64,000 nucleotides of DNA from Torymus aiolomorphi (lineage: Eukaryota > Arthropoda > Insecta > Hymenoptera > Torymidae). Shown piece by piece: positions 10,943 to 22,380 of this stretch (positions within the stretch are counted from its first letter, which is position 1; each line of letters opens with the position of its first letter). The DNA lies in the NCBI GenBank assembly GCA_036365515.1, contig CM070873.1, positions 192,006,604 to 192,070,603 of the forward strand. Direction: 5' to 3'. The position numbers and the translations under genes are program-made. The notes below the pieces were generated by a model. That model did no database searches. It was not told the DNA's origin and was given only the letters and a program-made list of their open reading frames with translations.

Positions 10943-12856
10943 AAAAATCTTACATGAATTATTTGATGAAATCTTCTGGGAAACTCGTGTGAATTAATAC
11001 AAGAAATAATTTTGAATTGTTTTGAAAAAGATTTCTAGAATAAAATTTTTTAAAACAAAATAGCAAAAAAAAATAATTACACGAATTAATTCTGAAAGGA
11101 CTTTGAAAAGATTTTTAGAATAAAATTTTTTAAAACAAAATAGCAAAAAAAATAATTACACGAATTAATTCTGAAAGGACTTTGAAAAGATTTTTTGAAA
11201 GAATACATAAAATAATTTCGAAATTATTGCAAGTATTCTTTCATGCAATAATTCAGAAATAATTTCAGAAAGATACAAATTAATCATTCACAAAAATAAT
11301 TCAGTATCTATTCAAAAATCTTACATGAATTATTTCATGAAATCTTCTGGGAAACTCGTCTGAATTAATACAAGAAATAATTTTGAATTCTTTTGAAAAA
11401 GATTTTTAAAATAAAATTTTTTAAAACAAAATAGCAAAAAAAATAATTACACGAATTAATTCTGAAAGGACTTTGAAAAGATTTTTTGAAAGAATACATA
11501 AAATAATTTCGAAATTATTGCAAGTATTCTTTCATGCAATAATTCAGAAATAATTTCAGAAAGATACAAATTAATCATTCACAAAAATAATTCAGTATCT
11601 ATTCAAAAATCTTACATGAATTATTTCATGAAATCTTCTGGGAAACTCGTGTGAATTAATACAAGAAATAATTTTGAATTCTTTTGAAAAAGATTTTTAA
11701 AATAAAATTGTTTAAAACAAAATAGCAAAAAAAATTATTACACGAATTAATACTGAAAGGACTTTGAAAAGATTTTTTGAAAGAATACATAAAATAATTT
11801 CGAAATTATTGCAAGTATTCTTTCATGCAATAATTCAGAAATAATTTCAGAAAGATACAAATTAATCATTCACAAAAATAATTCAATATCTATTCAAAAA
11901 TCTTACATGAATTATTTCGTGAAATCTTCTGGGAAACTCGTGTGAATTAATACAAGAAATAATTTTGAATTCTTTTGAAAAAGATTTTTAAAATAAAATT
12001 GTTTAAAACAAAATAGCAAAAAAAGTTATTACACGAATTAATACTGAAAGGACTTTGAAAAGATTTTTTGAAAGAATACATAAAATAATTTCGAAATTAT
12101 TGCAAGTATTCTTTCATGCAATAATTCAGAAATAATTTCAGAAAGATACAAATTAATCATTCACAAAAATAATTCAATATCTATTCAAAAATCTTACATG
12201 AATTATTTCGTGAAATCTTCTGGGAAACTCGTGTGAATTAATACAAGAAATAATTTTGAATTGTTTTGAAAAAGATTTTTAGAATAAAATTTTTTAAAAC
12301 AAAATAGCAAAAAAAAATAATTACACGAATTAATTCTGAAAGGACTTCGAAAAGATTTTTAGAATAAAATTTTTTAAAACAAAATAGCAAAAAAAATAAT
12401 TACACGAATTAATTCTGAAAGGACTTTGAAAAGATTTTTTGAAAGAATACATAAAATAATTTCGAAATTATTGCAAGTATTCTTTCATGCAATAATTCAG
12501 AAATAATTTCAGAAAGATACAAATTAATCATTCACAAAAATAATTCAGTATCTATTCAAAAATCTTACATGAATTATTTCATGAAATCTTCTGGGAAACT
12601 CGTGTGAATTAATACAAGAAATAATTTTGAATTCTTTTGAAAAAGATTTTTAGAATAAAATTTTTTAAAACAAAATAGCAAAAAAAATAATTACACGAAT
12701 TAATTCTGAAAGGACTTTGAAAAGATTTTTTGAAAGAATACATAAAATAATTTCGAAATTATTGCAAGTATTCTTTCATGCAATAATTCAGAAATAATTT
12801 TAGAAAGATACAAATTAATCATTCACAAAAATAATTCAGTATCTATTAAAAAATCT

Positions 12857-13010
12857 GGCATGGTGTGGTTTCTACACATAAGAATTATGCACATATTTAT
12901 TGTGCACACTTTAGCATTGGAGTATACACATAGATATAGATATACACCAATGCTAAAGTGTGCACAATAATTATGTGCATAATTCTTATGTGCACAAACC
13001 ACACCATGCC
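12857..13010. mobile_element. 154-bp MITE, hAT-type, copy 2
   Basis: Nearly identical to 10789-10942, with the same aaaaatct flanks (12849-12856 and 13011-13018). It sits at the same position of the array unit 2068 bp downstream, so it arose by duplication of the array block rather than by a second insertion. Confidence 0.85.
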
Positions 13011-15331
13011 AAAAATCTTACATGAATTATTTGATGAAATCTTCTGGGAAACTTGTGTGAATTAATACAAGAAATAATTTTGGATTGTTTTGAAAAAGAT
13101 TTTTAGAATAAAATTTTTTAAAACAAAATAGCAAAAAAAAAATAATTACACGAATTAATTCTGAAAGGACTTTGAAAAGATTTTTAGAATAAAATTTTTT
13201 AAAACAAAATAGCAAAAAAAATAATTACACGAATTAATTCTGAAAGGACTTTGAAAAGATTTTTTGAAAGAATACATAAAATAATTCCGAAATTATTGCA
13301 AGTATTCTTTCATGCAATAATTCAGAAATAATTTCAGAAAGATACAAATTAATCATTCACAAAAATAATTCAGTATCTATTCAAAAATCTTACATGAATT
13401 ATTTCATGAAATCTTCTGGGAAACTCGTCTGAATTAATACAAGAAATAATTTTGAATTCTTTTGAAAAAGATTTTTAAAATAAAATTTTTTAAAACAAAA
13501 TAGCAAAAAAAATAATTACACGAATTAATTCTGAAAGGACTTTGAAAAGATTTTTTGAAAGAATACATAAAATAATTTCGAAATTATTGCAAGTATTCTT
13601 TCATGCAATAATTCAGAAATAATTTCAGAAAGATACAAATTAATCATTCACAAAAATAATTCAGTATCTATTCAAAAATCTTACATGAATTATTTCATGA
13701 AATCTTCTGGGAAACTCGTGTGAATTAATACAAGAAATAATTTTGAATTCTTTTGAAAAAGATTTTTAAAATAAAATTGTTTAAAACAAAATAGCAAAAA
13801 AAATTATTACACGAATTAATACTGAAAGGACTTTGAAAAGATTTTTTGAAAGAATACATAAAATAATTTCGAAATTATTGCAAGTATTCTTTCATGCAAT
13901 AATTCAGAAATAATTTCAGAAAGATACAAATTAATCATTCACAAAAATAATTCAATATCTATTCAAAAATCTTACATGAATTATTTCGTGAAATCTTCTG
14001 GGAAACTCGTGTGAATTAATACAAGAAATAATTTTGAATTCTTTTGAAAAAGATTTTTAAAATAAAATTGTTTAAAACAAAATAGCAAAAAAAATTATTA
14101 CACGAATTAATACTGAAAGGACTTTGAAAAGATTTTTTGAAAGAATACATAAAATAATTTCGAAATTATTGCAAGTATTCTTTCATGCAATAATTCAGAA
14201 ATAATTTCAGAAAGATACAAATTAATCATTCACAAAAATAATTCAATATCTATTCAAAAATCTTACATGAATTATTTCGTGAAATCTTCTGGGAAACTCG
14301 TGTGAATTAATACAAGAAATAATTTTGAATTGTTTTGAAAAAGATTTTTAGAATAAAATTTTTAAAACAAAATAGCAAAAAAAAATAATTACACGAATTA
14401 ATTCTGAAAGGACTTTGAAAAGATTTTTAGAATAAAATTTTTTAAAACAAAATAGCAAAAAAATAATTACACGAATTAATTCTGAAAGGACTTTGAAAAG
14501 ATTTTTTGAAAGAATACATAAAATAATTTCGAAATTATTGCAAGTATTCTTTCATGCAATAATTCAGAAATAATTTCAGAAAGATACAAATTAATCATTC
14601 ACAAAAATAATTCAGTATCTATTCAAAAATCTTACATGAATTATTTCATGAAATCTTCTGGGAAACTCGTGTGAATTAATACAAGAAATAATTTTGAATT
14701 CTTTTGAAAAAGATTTTTAGAATAAAATTTTTTAAAACAAAATAGCAAAAAAAATAATTACACGAATTAATTCTGAAAGGACTTTGAAAAGATTTTTTGA
14801 AAGAATACATAAAATAATTTCGAAATTATTGCAAGTATTCTTTCATGCAATAATTCAGAAATAATTTCAGAAAGATACAAATTAATCATTCACAAAAATA
14901 ATTCAATATCTATTCAAAAATCTTACATGAATTATTTCATGAAATCTTCCGGGAAACTCGTGTGAATTAATAGATTTTTTAAAGAAAACATAACAATTCA
15001 GCAATCATGTCAAGAATTATATCACGAAATAATTCAGAAATAATTTCAGAATGATAAAAATTAATCATTCACAAAGATAATTCAATATCTATTGAAATAA
15101 TTTCATGAATTATTTCATGAAATGTTGCGGGAAACTCACGTGAATTAATACAAGAAATAATTTTGAATTCGTTTGAAAAAGATTGTTACAATAAAATTTT
15201 TTAAAACACAATAGCAAAAAAGATATTTACACGAATTCTTCCTGAAAGAACCTTGAAAAGATTTTTTGAAAGAAAACATAAAATAGTTCAGAAATTATTG
15301 CAAGTATTCAACACGAAAAGGGCAGCGTCCG

Positions 15332-15339
15332 TATATAAG
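15332..15339 (+). promoter_or_regulatory. TATATAAG motif conserved in elements A, B and C
   Basis: TATATAAG sits in a conserved single-copy segment (ggcagcgtccgtatataaga). The same segment is found in B (26669-26676, minus) and C (55535-55542, minus). It could be a TATA box for an element transcript; no downstream frame supports this. Confidence 0.3.
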
Positions 15340-16465
15340 AGGCATCGTATAATGTATTTATTTTGTTTTTAATTCGAATTTGTTTCAATCAAATAAGTCC
15401 TAATTAATACAATATTTAATAAACAAAACTTACTAAATAAGTATATACTAATTAAACAAAGTTAATATTAAAAAATAAAGAAATATTAGAAATAAATATT
15501 CTAATTTATTTTGTCAGTCATTTTGCACTATATAATGAAAAAAATGAAATGATTGGATAATGATCGGATTTAGTCGTCCATTGTTTTCTACATTCGTATG
15601 ATCCTATTAAAGAACGTATTAAAATGTGTGGGGGTATATAATTTTTCGTTTTTGTGAACTAAGATAGATTGAAACATTTACTAATTGCGAAAAATATTAA
15701 TTTGAAAAGTTAATGTAAGAATATAAAAACTTAAAATAAAAGGAAAAAAAACATTTAAAGATGAATAATATAGGTACTTAAAATAAGCAATATTTTTTAT
15801 TATTATTCATAATAGTATTCTTTCAGTATGACAATGTTTAGAAGTCCTCTCAAAATCGACAGAAATATTATTTATACGTCTGCCAAGAGTAAAGAGCCTT
15901 TGACTCTAAAAGTTGATTCTAAATTGAAAACACTACAAATAATAATAACGTCGGTAAGGTAGAGCTCATTCTATTCATCTCTGCATTATATGCAATTATC
16001 ATTTTTTTATTTTTATCGAATTTCGGGAAAAGAGCTCTTTATTGCCCTTCGTAATGACAAAAATACACTATGTGTAAATTTTCAAGTTATTGCTCGTTAT
16101 AGATTTTACAGGAAACGGGTTGAAAAATTTTCTATCAGTTTTTTATGAAAAATAATGAACAGAATTTCTGAAAAATTTATAGGTGTATTATTTATGCAAT
16201 TACGGAGTGCAGTGAAGAGCTTCATTCATCAAAAGTTGAATCTAAGATCAAAAAAATGTAAAAACTCATAACGTCGGTAAGGAAGAGCTCGCTTTATACA
16301 CACACATTTCACATCGACTTAATACAATATTTAATAAGCTAAGACAATTACATAACTATGAATTAATTCATCAAAGGAAATATTAAAAAATAGAGTAATA
16401 TTAAGAATAAATTTTCTGTATCACTCATATAGCAGTATATAATGAAAAAATGAAATGATCTAACA

Positions 16466-16536
16466 AGCGAGCGATAGCGTAATGGATAGCGTATTTGCGT
16501 AGTACCCAAGCGACCCGGGTTCGAATCTCCATCATG
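16466..16536 (+). ncRNA. tRNA-like segment in element A
   Basis: It contains an A-box-like tagcgtaatgga and a B-box-like gggttcgaatct at tRNA-like spacing. The anticodon and T stems have several mismatches, so a working tRNA is unlikely. The same sequence is in element B on the opposite strand, and a diverged relative lies at 39098-39171. A tRNA-derived SINE head is the simplest reading. Confidence 0.5.
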
Positions 16537-17710
16537 TAAAAAATTTTTCTGCGTTTTTTTCTGCGATAAAATAGTGTAAAATTATTAACAATGTAAATAT
16601 ATGTAAAAATAGTTAGAATATTATTTAAATAATATTCTAAATTATAAAAATGTACCTTCAAATACGGGATTATATATACCCTTCGAAATTTATTGTTAGT
16701 AATATTTACTAAATATTTTCTAATTAATTCACAATATTTATTCCTGAATCCTTCCAAAAATCTTTCATTGAAAGGATTCTGCAATAATACATGATTTTAT
16801 AACCTTCGAAATTTTTTGTTAGTAATATTTCCATTATATTTTCGAATTAATTCACAATATTAATTCCTGAATCCTTTCATACATCTTTCATTGAAAGGAT
16901 TCAGGAATTAATTTTGTGAATTAATTCGAAAATATTATGGAAATATTACTAAAAAGAAATTTCAAAGAGTATAAATAACGTATTATTGCAGAATCCTTCA
17001 ATGAAAGATGTCTGAAAGGATTCAGGAATTAATTTTGTGAGTTAATTCGAAAATATTATGGAAATATTACTAAAAAGAAATTTCGAACAGTATAAATCAC
17101 GTATTATTACAGAATCCTTTCAATGAAAGATGTCTGAAAGGATTCAGGAATTAATTCACAAATTAATTCCTGAATCCTTTGAGACATCTTTCATTGGATG
17201 GATTCTGTAATAATACGGGATTTATCCGTCTTCCAAATTTCTTGTTAGTAATATTTTCATAATATTTTCGAATTAATTCACAAAATTAATTCCTGAATCC
17301 TTTCAGACATCTTTCATTGAAAGGATTCTGCAATAATATGTGATATTAATTCTGAAAGGATTCTGTAAGATTCTTTCAGAAATCATTCAGTGAAAGGATT
17401 CTGTAATGATGCTATGTCCGGGGTATTTTCCTTTCAGAATTATTTCAGGAAATAATTTTGAAATATCTTTTAGTAACCTTTTGGTAATAATCCATGAATC
17501 CTTTCAGAAATCTTCTATTGAATAAATTTTGCAATGATATTATAAATTATTTTTGAATTATTCCATTGAATTAATTCTGAAAGGAAAATACCCCGGACAT
17601 AGCATTATTACAGAATCCTTTCACTGAATGATTTCTGAAAGAATAAAATTATTTCATGCATTCTTTCAGAATCCTTTCAGAATTAATACATGCTGTGTGG
17701 GAGACGTAGA

Positions 17711-17715
<5 letters not shown>

Positions 17716-17743
<28 letters not shown>
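17716..17743. repeat. (AT)n microsatellite
   Basis: About 14 AT dinucleotides directly after the minisatellite remnant. Confidence 0.9.
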
Positions 17744-18906
17744 GGGTCGTTCCTGTACTTTTTTTAAAAAGTGTGCGCGGGGGGGTCGTCGATTTTATCG
17801 ACGATTTTTTTTATGAAAGTACATATAAAAAAAATAGCTTGTGCAAAATTTCAGCCCCTAATCTCATTTCTAATTCCTGCTGGAATTTTCTTAAATCCTG
17901 ATTTTGACCTGTTTTTGGCCAGTTTTCAAAAAATTCTAAAAGGCTGAAATTTTAACAAAATAAGGTCGGTGAGGTCTTATTTTTTTGTCTTTCTTCAAAT
18001 TTTAAGAAAAAAAATACACTGATATGAAATGATGATTTAGGTTTTATTGGCGATCTGTGATATGGCCATTGCATTTCATCATTTTTAGATCATCTTTAAA
18101 CCTCTATATCTCGTAACTGGTTCCATATTTTTGAGCTCACTAGGTCTCATTTTTTTTGCCTCAACGAGATCTTTAATTTCTTTTTTTGAGGACCTAAATT
18201 GATTGAATAGACTTCAAGATACAGCCTTTTGAATTTGACGTTTTTATCAAAAATCGCGAAAATGAATCGCGTTCATGGTCACAGTGTCAACCGAATTTTA
18301 ATTAAAAATCATTAACAAAAGTATTTTTCATTAGAATATGATGTTATCTAACTATACTCTTTTCCTATCATAGGAAAAAGTCAAAAAATAATTTTTTGTC
18401 GAGCATTATAATATCTAATTTTTCGATACCTAAAATAATAAAAAATGGCTCTCTACTGACATGAATTCTACCATCTTATAATTATTTTTGACACGTATAC
18501 GTAACATAGATACAAAGGTGGTTCCTAGACCTTTAAAATCCGTAGTCGCTGATTTTTCTAGGACCACTAGAGCCAAAGTTATAGCCGTTTTTATAAAAAA
18601 ATATTTTTCAAGTGGTAAAATTAGAGCTTGTGAAATATAGGAAAAGTTTTATTTACAAGATCAACCATAAGTTTGGCATAATTGTCCTAAAAAAAGTGCT
18701 GAGGCTGCATATTTTGAAGATCTTAGGCCGTGTCTACACTCTGCGAGAAGCACGTGCGATCAGCCCAAGCGATGCGAGCAAGCCATGCGCGCATGCGACG
18801 CGAGCAAGCGATAGTAATGGCTTTAGGTTGATTAAATTACCTATGTAGACTTTATAGATAATTAAAGTTGAAAATAAGAATTTAAGTAAAATTTTTTTTG
18901 TAATAT
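17744..18906. other. Stretch without a supported gene
   Basis: It contains a short hairpin tcgtcgat/atcgacga followed by a T run at ~17780, and a GC-richer patch at ~18720-18815 with repeated gcgagcaagc/gcgatgcgag motifs. The 78-codon frame at 18612-18848 looks fortuitous. The ggccgtgtctac at ~18724 faintly resembles gaccatgtctat at ~23889 and could mark transposon ends, but I cannot support this. Confidence 0.4.
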
Positions 18907-21342
18907 TCATTTTATTGTAACTATTTTATAATCATTATCAAACGAAGTAAGTTTTGCTTTTAATGTTGAATCATCAATGGGTATAAAGCAGTGATATTTT
19001 CTTGTATTCTGTATAGTTCGGGTCAATTTAAAACAGCATTCTAGTACTTTACGCCTTTTCTCAATTGTTTCTTGACTCACCCAAATAGATCTAAAAACCA
19101 AATATTCTATATTTTTATAATACATAATGATCTATTATTCAAATACATAATCAAATAATATAGTCAAAAAATCTAAATTATATTATTTTTACCTTATTCC
19201 ATCAATATTTTCACTAACGTAATCATACATGTCTTTTGGATTTAAAATTGGTTTTTCTGATGTTCTTTGTAAGGATGCCCTGCGTACTGTTCGTTTAACC
19301 ACTGCTCCACATCCATCACACGGACTTTTCCCATGGCTAGTAGAAAAAAAGTTGTGCGACTTAACTTTTAAGCCAAAATCTTCCTCATGATGGCAGATAT
19401 TAATGAAATTGTTCCTACAGTAAATAAATACTATCTTGAAGGTAAAAATTATAAAAAATAAAATAAATCTGTTTAATATTGTGTACATAATAATACAAAT
19501 TATTTGAACTTGCATCATAGAAGTTGTTGCTTTTTTTAAATTTGATATACAGAAAAAATAAAGAACTGTTTTAGTAATTTTATCTTTAAAGCTGTTTTCT
19601 ACATAATGTAAAATTTTAACTCGGGTGTAACCTGCAGGTCCAGGATCTTTATGGATTTTGATGTTCTGGGTCTCAAAATAGTTTTTCACACAAATTAAAT
19701 ATACTTTCAGAATATTACTTTGACATATTCTTAATAATTAAAATTACATTTTTTCAGGTCATTTTAATGAACAAAAATCTAAAGGTGTCTATTTTGTTCA
19801 TATAATACGTATTAATATACTACAATAAAAGTACTCTTACTTGTTTTTGTATTGGGTAGGTGCTCCATCTGACATATAATGTACATTCTCAATAAACGGA
19901 AAATCTCGTTTTAGAAGTGCAATGAGTTGCCCTTGAAAAGTGTTAACTGCACAAGCATCATGTTTTAAACAATCACTAATAACACATACAGATAAGGTTT
20001 GTAATTTGTCGTTATTGTCTTCTTTATAATACACTACAAACGGGTGTACAGTTGCTTGTGTATTATTAAAATAAAATGCTTGGATCGAGTCTTGACAAAC
20101 AAATAAGAAATTTTCAGCAAAATCTTGAAGTATAATACATGTATCTGGAGTAATAATTGTTTTGCAATGTTTTAAATAACATTTTTGCATTTCAGTCACA
20201 TAATGATGCTTTGTTAACTCCCATAAGTCATTGGCTAAATTTATAATAAATTTTCTTGTAGGTTTTTTTACCATAATAAGACTGACTCTATTATTAGATT
20301 GTGATTCAGCATTATTTACCCAATTATAATATTCAATCTCTGAAACATCTTCGCATGAGCTTGATTCCAATATTTTCAGAATTTCTGCTTTACCAGGACA
20401 GTTTTCACAAAGATGTAGCATACAATCGCTCCAATCTGTTGAACAAACACAATCGTTTAAAATTACTCGGTAGGCTAAATTTTTGTTGATGGCAGACAAT
20501 TTTAATTTGACATTTTGGTGTATAGGACATACACAAATTGTATGTGTACCAGGTGTTCCAGCACTAATACATTCTTTTGGCCTTAAAGAAGCAAATATAC
20601 TGAAACCTGGTTTGCGCTGATCTTTAAAATGCTGTTCATATTCTTCTTCCACCCAATTGTTGTATAGATCCTTCAAATCATACATCAACAGTCTTTTTTG
20701 TAACTTCTCTGTGATATTAGTAATAGGATTTTTAACACTGATGCAATCTTTAATGCCGCTACATATTCTACTATTGTTTTCATCTCTATAATACTGAGTT
20801 ACAGATTCTCTAACTTCATTAGAATGAATGCTGTACACTTTACGCTTAATAGTTCCTAAGACACCTGGAAAAATATATTTTGAAATTAATTTCAAATAGT
20901 GTATACTTAATCACAAAATAAAATCATAATAACAATATTATTTTTTTTAATTTAACGATTATCAAGACGATAAAATTTAGCTCAATGTTTATTCTATTTT
21001 AATTACTATGACTTGTTATATTGAAAGAAAAGAAATAGTTTAGAATTAATTTATTTTTTTTTATTTTTTTTTTTATATTAATTTTAATAGTTCTAAATAT
21101 GTTGTAAGCGCTCGTGGTGCTATCTTAATAGTTTTGATTTTTAATCGGACTTCAACGAGCCAATCTCTTATGCGTTAGTCGAATGTCTATTCTCAAATCG
21201 AGAAAGGTAGCTTTTGTTTAAGCTTCCTCCTCTCTCGATAAGAATTTTTTGACAAACGGCGACACACATAAGAGAAAAATTTTTTTTATTTTTATTTTTA
21301 AAAATGAATAACTATTAATTTCGGAATAAAATATAATATCGG

Positions 21343-21409
21343 GGAGTTTCGTCCTTGTCGTACTTGGTGGACTCGTCAGGAAGACCCAAGTAGACATATC
21401 TTCGACTCC
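21343..21409 (-). ncRNA. Hammerhead ribozyme, minus-strand copy
   Basis: Read on the minus strand the 67 nt match the plus-strand copy: GGAG-TC cleavage site, GAAGA/TCTTC stem I, CTGACGA core, GTCC/GGAC stem II, GAAA core and CTCC closing stem III. Predicted cleavage is after the C complementary to 21404. It lies in sense orientation in the intron of the minus-strand gene 18907-23533. Confidence 0.85.
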
Positions 21410-21625
21410 AAAATAATGAAATTACTGTGAATTCTTATAGTATGTAAGTTGTAATTTTATATGTGGATTTGAAAAATTGGTTACCATCTAGTGTTAAATG
21501 GTTGGAACTAAGATTATACAAGGAAAGGCATTTTAGTGTCCGAATGCCATTTGATTCTAAATATGTTGTAAGCGCTCGTGGTGCTATCTTAATAGTTTTG
21601 AATTTTTAATCGGACTTTTATTTTG

Positions 21626-21692
21626 GAGTCGAAGATATGTCTACTTGGGTCTTCCTGACGAGTCCACCAAGTACGACAAGGACGAAACTCCC
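21626..21692 (+). ncRNA. Hammerhead ribozyme, plus-strand copy (type III topology)
   Basis: In order: stem III 5' strand GGAG and cleavage triplet GTC (21629-21631); stem I hairpin GAAGA (21632-21636) with TCTTC (21651-21655); conserved core CTGACGA (21656-21662); stem II GTCC (21663-21666) with GGAC (21681-21684) closing a 14-nt loop; core GAAA (21685-21688); stem III 3' strand CTCC (21689-21692). All invariant hammerhead positions that I can check are present. Stem III is only about 4-5 bp. Self-cleavage is inferred, not shown. Confidence 0.9.
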
Positions 21693-22306
21693 CGATATTA
21701 TATTTTATTCCGAAATTAATAGTTATTCATTTTTAAAAATAAAAATAAAAAAAATTTTTCTCTTATGTGTGTCGCCGTTTGTCAAAAAATTCTTATCGAG
21801 AGAGGAGAAAGCTTAAACAAAAGCTACCTTTCTCGATTTGAGAATAGACATTCGACTAACGCATAAGAGATTGGCTCGTTGAAGTCCGATTAAAAATTCA
21901 AAAAAATTTTAATAGTTGTTTTAAAATCCAATAATTACTTTATTATTTTTTATCTAATAATGAATAACGAAGGGTACCCCATGTTAAGATAGGCAAAATG
22001 CCACTATTAATGAAAGCGAAAAATGACAGTGATTTCATAGAAGTATACTAAAAAAAGAATTTTCTACGATTTTTCCGGGGACCTATATCCCTCCTTATAT
22101 ACAGTAAGGCCTAAAAATCGCATTTTTTGGAAATTATTTTTTTCTCCCGTTCCTCAATGTTAAAAAATTAAAAAAAAAGAAATGAGATTACAGCTTGTAA
22201 ACAGAGAGAACATTGAGATTTCTCAAATATAGATTCTTTCTAATTAAATCGGATTTCATTTAAATGTTTAAATTACAATTCATGTATTATTTTACTTAAT
22301 CCGTAA

Positions 22307-22380
22307 ACAATACTTAAGCAATACGTAAGCAATACGTAAGTAATACATAAATAATAATACTTAAGTAATAATACATGAGT
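22307..22380. repeat. Short tandem run of aatacgtaagc-like units
   Basis: About six imperfect copies of an 11-12-bp unit (aatacttaagc, aatacgtaagc, aatacataaat). It lies in intron 1 of the minus-strand gene. Confidence 0.6.

Larger units (their letters stand above)
10327..15300 (+). repeat. ~291-bp satellite array inside element A, with higher-order repeat
   Basis: Units start aataattacacgaattaatt and recur every 290-293 bp. Short ~80-bp units interrupt the series at about 11070, 12310, 13140 and 14390. These short units and an embedded MITE recur with a spacing of ~2066 bp, so the block ~10600-12670 was duplicated as ~12670-14740. The last units (~14970-15300) are diverged. Unit ends carry self-complementary pieces such as catgaattatttcatg. 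Confidence 0.9.
10139..17701 (+). mobile_element. Element A: 7.6-kb array-bearing element with CCCAYACAGCATG ends
   Basis: The left end reads CCCATACAGCATGAAAGAAA and the right end, in complement, CCCACACAGCATGTATTAAT. The 13-bp termini are therefore inverted repeats with one mismatch. Inside are a left terminal region (to ~10326), an array of ~291-bp units (~10327-15300), a single-copy region with a TATATAAG motif and a tRNA-like segment (~15320-16790), and a right terminal region of palindromic gaatcctttc/gaaaggattc repeats (~16790-17701). No protein is recognisable. Flanks belong to one minisatellite; the duplication (aga or gagac) cannot be resolved. Three related copies (B, C, D) lie in this window. 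Confidence 0.8.
21091..21902. mobile_element. Foldback carrying two hammerhead ribozymes
   Basis: Inverted arms of ~275 bp (about 21137-21411 and 21619-21900) are nearly identical and separated by ~205 bp. A ~60-bp direct repeat starting ttctaaatatgttgtaagcg precedes both arms (21091 and 21555), 464 bp apart. The right copy is bounded by a 20-bp inverted pair, gaatttttaatcggactt and its complement. The same cassette thus occurs in both orientations next to one direct-repeat sequence. Penelope-like elements and retrozymes are the known hammerhead carriers; no reverse transcriptase is seen here, so the carrier is unassigned. Confidence 0.8.

Noticed and set aside
10327..15300. CRISPR-like or centromeric reading of the regular array
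   Set aside because: Units are ~291 bp without spacers and the context is eukaryotic; presence inside four elements with sharp ends argues against a centromere core.
16425..16784. 119-codon frame, nearly identical to the frame at 25218-25595
   Set aside because: The match only reflects that A and B are copies of one element; the frame crosses a tRNA-like segment and palindromic repeats and has no protein family features.
17780..17812. Hairpin followed by a T run, like a bacterial terminator
   Set aside because: The window is clearly eukaryotic; a short hairpin in T-rich DNA is expected by chance.
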